Positions 5,481 to 8,228 of a stretch of DNA of 8,228 nt are shown here, piece by piece. The stretch covers positions 1-8,228 of the forward strand of contig DAIOFH010000158.1 of assembly GCA_036745875.1 (NCBI GenBank), given 5' to 3'. The notes beneath the pieces were generated by a model. The model was given only the letters and a program-made list of their open reading frames with translations. It was not told the DNA's origin and searched no databases. The DNA comes from DAIOFH01 sp036745875. Its GTDB lineage: Bacteria; Planctomycetota; SZUA-567. Every line of letters begins with the position of its first letter. Within the stretch, counting starts at the first letter, position 1. The position numbers and the translations under genes were made by a program.

Positions 5481-5492
5481 AACAAATATGAC
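5474..5492 (-). promoter_or_regulatory. Second operator copy, inverted, before gntR
   Basis: Read on the minus strand, this segment is GTCATATTTGTTATATTCG. It matches GTCACATTTGTTATATTTG at 5297-5315 in 17 of 19 bases. Both copies also have TGCA a few bases before GTCA (10 and 8 bases to its start). The site lies 36 bases ahead of the gntR start codon, in the right place for autoregulation. Two sites about 177 bp apart in opposite orientation could also support a DNA loop. Confidence 0.55.
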
Positions 5493-5527
5493 TTGCTGCA
5501 TTCATATCCGGACAAAGGCGTACTCTT

Positions 5528-6304
5528 ATGGATAACCCAATTCTCAAGGGCGAAATACAGCTTGGCGGCAAACTTTCGCTGACCTACCAACTGATGATGC
5601 TCATCAAGCGGAATATTGTTTCCGAGAGCGTCAAACCGGGAAGCCAGTTGCCCACAGAGGAGGAACTCTGCAAAACCTACAACATTAGCCGCTCCACCGT
5701 TCGCAATGCATTGGCCGAACTGGAGGAGGAAGGGCTTATTGATCGGGTACGGGGGAGAGGAACGTTCATTTCGCAGAATAAATTGCGCCGGAAAATGGAA
5801 CAGGTTTACAGCTTCACCCACGAAATGAAAACACTCGGCCTTTCACCATCGTCAAAGATCCTGGAATTCGAGACAATTGAATCGGGGGATATGGCGGCGA
5901 ATTTCGGGATCCTTCCCAATGAGCGTCTATACCATATCATGCGCGTCCGCATGGCCAACAATGAACCACTACTACTGGAAACAACCCATGTACCAGTGAA
6001 GTATTGCAAGGGCTTGAACCTGGAAAAGCTTGAGAACGCATCATTGTACGACTTGCTTTACGAGGCCGGGATTCACCCGTTCAGGGCGGAAGAAACATAT
6101 GAATGCATCGCGATGGAGAAAAACGTTTGCGAGCTTCTGGATTGCCACCCAAAGACCCCGGGCTTTTATATAGAACGCACAACCCGGTCGTCGGACGACC
6201 GGGTCTATGAGTTGACGCAATCATTTATGCGTGGAGACAGGTCGAAAATCGTCCTGACGCTGCAACAGGACAGCTATTCTTTCAATCGGAATATTGAGGT
6301 TTGA
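5528..6304 (+). CDS. GntR-family (HutC/UTRA) transcriptional regulator
   Basis: This encodes a 258-residue cytoplasmic DNA-binding protein. Residues about 17-82 form the winged helix-turn-helix, with PGSQLPTEEEL, the recognition helix ISRSTVRNALAELEEEGLI and the wing RGRGTFIS. Residues about 95-250 form a UTRA ligand domain (VYSFTHEMKTLGLSPSSKI, LLLETTHVPVKYCKGL, LYDLLYEAGI, YELTQSFMRGDR), as in HutC, NagR/YvoA and TreR, which bind small sugars, sugar phosphates or amino-acid derivatives. It is full length. The ATG at 5528 has a modest AAAGG about 9 bases upstream. It is divergent from deoC across a 335-bp region rich in dyads, so it most likely represses the deoC series and itself, released by the transported sugar or its phosphate. 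It is followed six bases later by a ydcF homologue. The family is certain; the effector is unknown. Confidence 0.93.
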   Translation: MDNPILKGEIQLGGKLSLTYQLMMLIKRNIVSESVKPGSQLPTEEELCKTYNISRSTVRNALAELEEEGLIDRVRGRGTFISQNKLRRKMEQVYSFTHEMKTLGLSPSSKILEFETIESGDMAANFGILPNERLYHIMRVRMANNEPLLLETTHVPVKYCKGLNLEKLENASLYDLLYEAGIHPFRAEETYECIAMEKNVCELLDCHPKTPGFYIERTTRSSDDRVYELTQSFMRGDRSKIVLTLQQDSYSFNRNIEV

Positions 6305-6310
6305 CTGCCC

Positions 6311-7060
6311 GTGGAGACGGATAATCATATAAGTGAAGCAATTGACACAGTTTCTTTCTTCCTTGCAAAAAGGGATCTTTCAGAATTATCTCAAGCTGTC
6401 TTAATGCGCGAGGGCCATGGTCAGTTTGATGTTTTGTTGGCTTTGGGGTGCGACCTGACGGAGGTCGTGGAGCGTGCGGTCGCGGCATTTCGAGACGGCC
6501 TTGTAAAAGTCGTTGTTTTTAGCGGTGGAATTGGTCACGGTACACAATATCTGAGGGACAATGTAAGGCGAAAATACGGTCTTAAAACCGACGACCTTCC
6601 CGAGGCGGAAATTATGGCCATGCTTGCAATGAATCTTGGCATGGCGCGCGAAAATTTTTTAGTGGAGAACACATCCACCAACGGCGGAGAGAACATCCGA
6701 TTTTCCCTGCAATTGCTGGATAAACTGAACTATGTTGCCAACTCCATACTATTGATCCAGGATCCATTTATGCAGCTCCGAAGTCATTACACCGTATTGC
6801 GTGCCGTAAGCCGGAGAAAGAACGCCGTAGTGCGGAGTTTTGCTCCTTTTATTCCGACGGCTCGGGATATGCTGAGTGAGAGTCATTGGACAAAAGCTCG
6901 GTTTTTTGAACTACTCTTGCGGGAGATACCCCGTCTGAGAGATGCTCCAGGCGGATATGGGCCGCAGGGGATGGATTTTTTTGATCATGTCGACATTCCG
7001 GCAAACGTCGGAAAAAGCTACACACTGGTAAAAAACTATTGCCTCGCCACATCGGGTTAA
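6311..7060 (+). CDS. ydcF: YdcF-like protein (DUF218 family)
   Basis: This encodes a 249-residue cytoplasmic protein closely resembling E. coli YdcF, a Rossmann-like protein reported to bind S-adenosylmethionine but without an established reaction. Shared landmarks are SGGIGH (71-76), ENTSTNGGEN (119-128; E. coli has EDQSTNCGEN), QDPFMQLRS (150-158) and the C-terminal PRLRDAPGGYGPQG (207-220), followed by HVDIPANV. There is no signal peptide or membrane segment, unlike many membrane-anchored DUF218 proteins. The start is GTG at 6311: the N-terminus then aligns in length with YdcF, and GAGGT lies 10 bases upstream, inside the end of gntR. Only six bases separate it from the gntR stop, so the two are cotranscribed and probably translationally coupled. 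That suggests a regulatory or housekeeping role tied to the sugar locus. The family assignment is strong, the function open. Confidence 0.88.
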   Translation: METDNHISEAIDTVSFFLAKRDLSELSQAVLMREGHGQFDVLLALGCDLTEVVERAVAAFRDGLVKVVVFSGGIGHGTQYLRDNVRRKYGLKTDDLPEAEIMAMLAMNLGMARENFLVENTSTNGGENIRFSLQLLDKLNYVANSILLIQDPFMQLRSHYTVLRAVSRRKNAVVRSFAPFIPTARDMLSESHWTKARFFELLLREIPRLRDAPGGYGPQGMDFFDHVDIPANVGKSYTLVKNYCLATSG

Positions 7061-7184
7061 ATAAGAGTCCATCCCACCCGCGCGATCAATATACATGTGT
7101 GACGACACGACGTGCGTATTTCACAGGATCGATCCCAAACACTTTCAAGTTGTGCGGGTAGAGGTACGTAAGGCACGATGGCGT
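7061..7184. other. Convergent gap between ydcF and pepT
   Basis: Both flanking genes end here, so terminators are expected, but I find no GC-rich hairpin followed by a T-run on either strand. Short palindromes are present: GGATCGATCC at 7126-7135 and CACGACGTG at 7106-7114. Neither is a convincing terminator. Confidence 0.4.
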
Positions 7185-8228
7185 TCATTCCTGTTCCGTG
7201 CCATACCGTGCCAGTATGCCGAGAATCGTGTCTACCGCCAGCCGCATTTCTTCGACCACCGCGAACTCGTAGGGGCCGTGCATATTGTAGCTGCCGTCAA
7301 AAAGATTGGGACACGGGAGTCCGCTCCAAGACAGCCGTGCGCCATCGGTGCCGCCGCGAATGGGATTGTCCACGGGCTCCAGTCCCAGGTCGCGCATCGC
7401 TGCCTTGGCATTTTCCACTATGTCCATGCAGGGGAGGATTTTCTCCAGCATGTTCCGGTATTGATCGGTGATGGTGAGAATAAAGCGCGGGACTTCCCCC
7501 GTGGCGACTGGCCAGTCGGCATTAAGGCGATCGATCAGATCGCGCAGAAAATCCTTACGTGTCTGAAAAGATTCGTCGTCATGGTCCCTTATAAGCAGGG
7601 AAAGACGCGCCTCAGCCACATCGCCCGAGAACGAATCCACATGGTAAAACCCCTGCCGCAACTCGGTGCTTTCGGGGCGTTCGTCCACCGGCAAAGCTTC
7701 CAGAAAAGACTGCCCCAGGAGTATGGCATTTACCATGCGATCCTTTGCATCGCCGGGATGGATTGCCAAACCACGAATATCGATCACCGCTTTGGCTGCG
7801 TTGAAGTTTTCGTACTCAATGGTTGCGAGACCGCCGCCGTCCACGGTATAGGCGAAGTCGGCTCCGAAGGTCGTCAAATCCAACAGCGCCGCTCCATGCC
7901 CGATTTCCTCGTCCGGCGTGAAGGCGATTGCCAGCGGCGGGTGCGGCACATCCGGATTGCTGCGCAACCCCTCCAGAACAGTCATGATGACGGCAATTCC
8001 CGCCTTGTCGTCCGCACCCAGCAAAGTGCTTCCATCGGTGACAATCAGGCTTTTCCCTTTTTTCTCTCCAAGAACGGGAAATGTGGCCGTGTCAAGACGC
8101 AACGAGTTACCCAATTCGATCGCGCCCCCGTCATACTTTTCAACAACGCGCGGTTGAACGCCGGCGCCGGAGGATTCCAATGCCGTATCCAGGTGTGCTA
8201 TTAATCCGATCGTCGGGGTGCCGCCAGC
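7185..8228 (-). CDS. pepT: Peptidase T (tripeptide aminopeptidase), N-terminus cut by window edge
   Basis: This is the last 347 codons of a zinc aminopeptidase of family M20B that removes the N-terminal residue from tripeptides in the cytoplasm. The frame is open to the right edge. The first visible residues are AGGTPTIGLIAHLDT, with the metal-binding His-x-Asp. A TTG start at 8180 would lose that motif, so the gene continues beyond the window; about 60 residues are missing compared with the usual 400-410. Other landmarks are LLGADDKAGIA (bridging Asp), TPDEEIGHGA (catalytic Glu and metal Glu), YTVDGG (metal Asp), and near the end NPIRGGTDGARLS and NMHGPYEF (metal His). All metal ligands expected in the visible part are present, so the enzyme looks intact. 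It converges on ydcF and shows no link to the sugar genes. Confidence 0.93.
   Translation of the reverse strand, partial: AGGTPTIGLIAHLDTALESSGAGVQPRVVEKYDGGAIELGNSLRLDTATFPVLGEKKGKSLIVTDGSTLLGADDKAGIAVIMTVLEGLRSNPDVPHPPLAIAFTPDEEIGHGAALLDLTTFGADFAYTVDGGGLATIEYENFNAAKAVIDIRGLAIHPGDAKDRMVNAILLGQSFLEALPVDERPESTELRQGFYHVDSFSGDVAEARLSLLIRDHDDESFQTRKDFLRDLIDRLNADWPVATGEVPRFILTITDQYRNMLEKILPCMDIVENAKAAMRDLGLEPVDNPIRGGTDGARLSWSGLPCPNLFDGSYNMHGPYEFAVVEEMRLAVDTILGILARYGTEQE

Noticed and set aside
8178..8180. A TTG start for pepT inside the window.
   Set aside because: The His-x-Asp metal motif lies upstream of it in the same open frame, so the gene runs off the right edge.
7095..8204. A 369-codon open frame on the plus strand.
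   Set aside because: It lies opposite pepT, which has all the M20B metal motifs. The plus frame has no recognisable domain and arises from codon bias.

Overview
The window reads as one sugar-catabolism locus plus a convergent peptidase gene. It probably comes from the chromosome of a diderm bacterium of moderate GC content. The solute-binding protein has a plain type I signal peptide (…SPAFA, then GEF) and no lipobox Cys, which is the usual arrangement in diderms. No marker in the window names a phylum, so I leave that open. There is no rRNA, tRNA, CRISPR array, insertion sequence or phage gene.

Layout. Four genes lie head to tail on the minus strand, read right to left: deoC (5192-4449), a ROK-family sugar kinase (4200-3223), an iron-containing alcohol dehydrogenase (2975-1806) and an ABC-transporter sugar-binding protein (1409-54). 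Transporter permeases may follow beyond base 1. Diverging from deoC on the plus strand are a GntR/HutC-type regulator with a UTRA ligand domain (5528-6304) and, six bases after it, a YdcF homologue (6311-7060). A pepT gene on the minus strand (7185 to the right edge, N-terminus missing) converges on ydcF.

How the genes may work together (inference). The binding protein captures a sugar, the ROK kinase phosphorylates it, and the DeoC aldolase cleaves a deoxy-sugar phosphate to glyceraldehyde-3-phosphate plus an aldehyde. The iron alcohol dehydrogenase then reduces the aldehyde. If the substrate is 2-deoxyribose, this would be a deoxyribose-to-ethanol route in which a ROK kinase replaces the usual PfkB-type deoxyribokinase DeoK. 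DeoC keeps its catalytic lysines and C-terminal Tyr, but its last phosphate-binding loop is unusual, so a different deoxy-sugar is possible.

Regulation. The 335-bp divergent region holds a layered operator. A 40-bp dyad built from tandem ATTTGT half-sites lies over a good minus-strand promoter. A 12-bp outer inverted repeat encloses it, and a near-identical 19-bp inverted copy of one arm sits 36 bp before the gntR start. The gaps between the minus-strand genes are long for an operon (248, 247 and 396 bp). Two of the three carry long perfect inverted repeats, including an array of four GCGyTTTT elements about 30 bp apart upstream of the alcohol dehydrogenase. These intergenic structures are the least explained part of the window.
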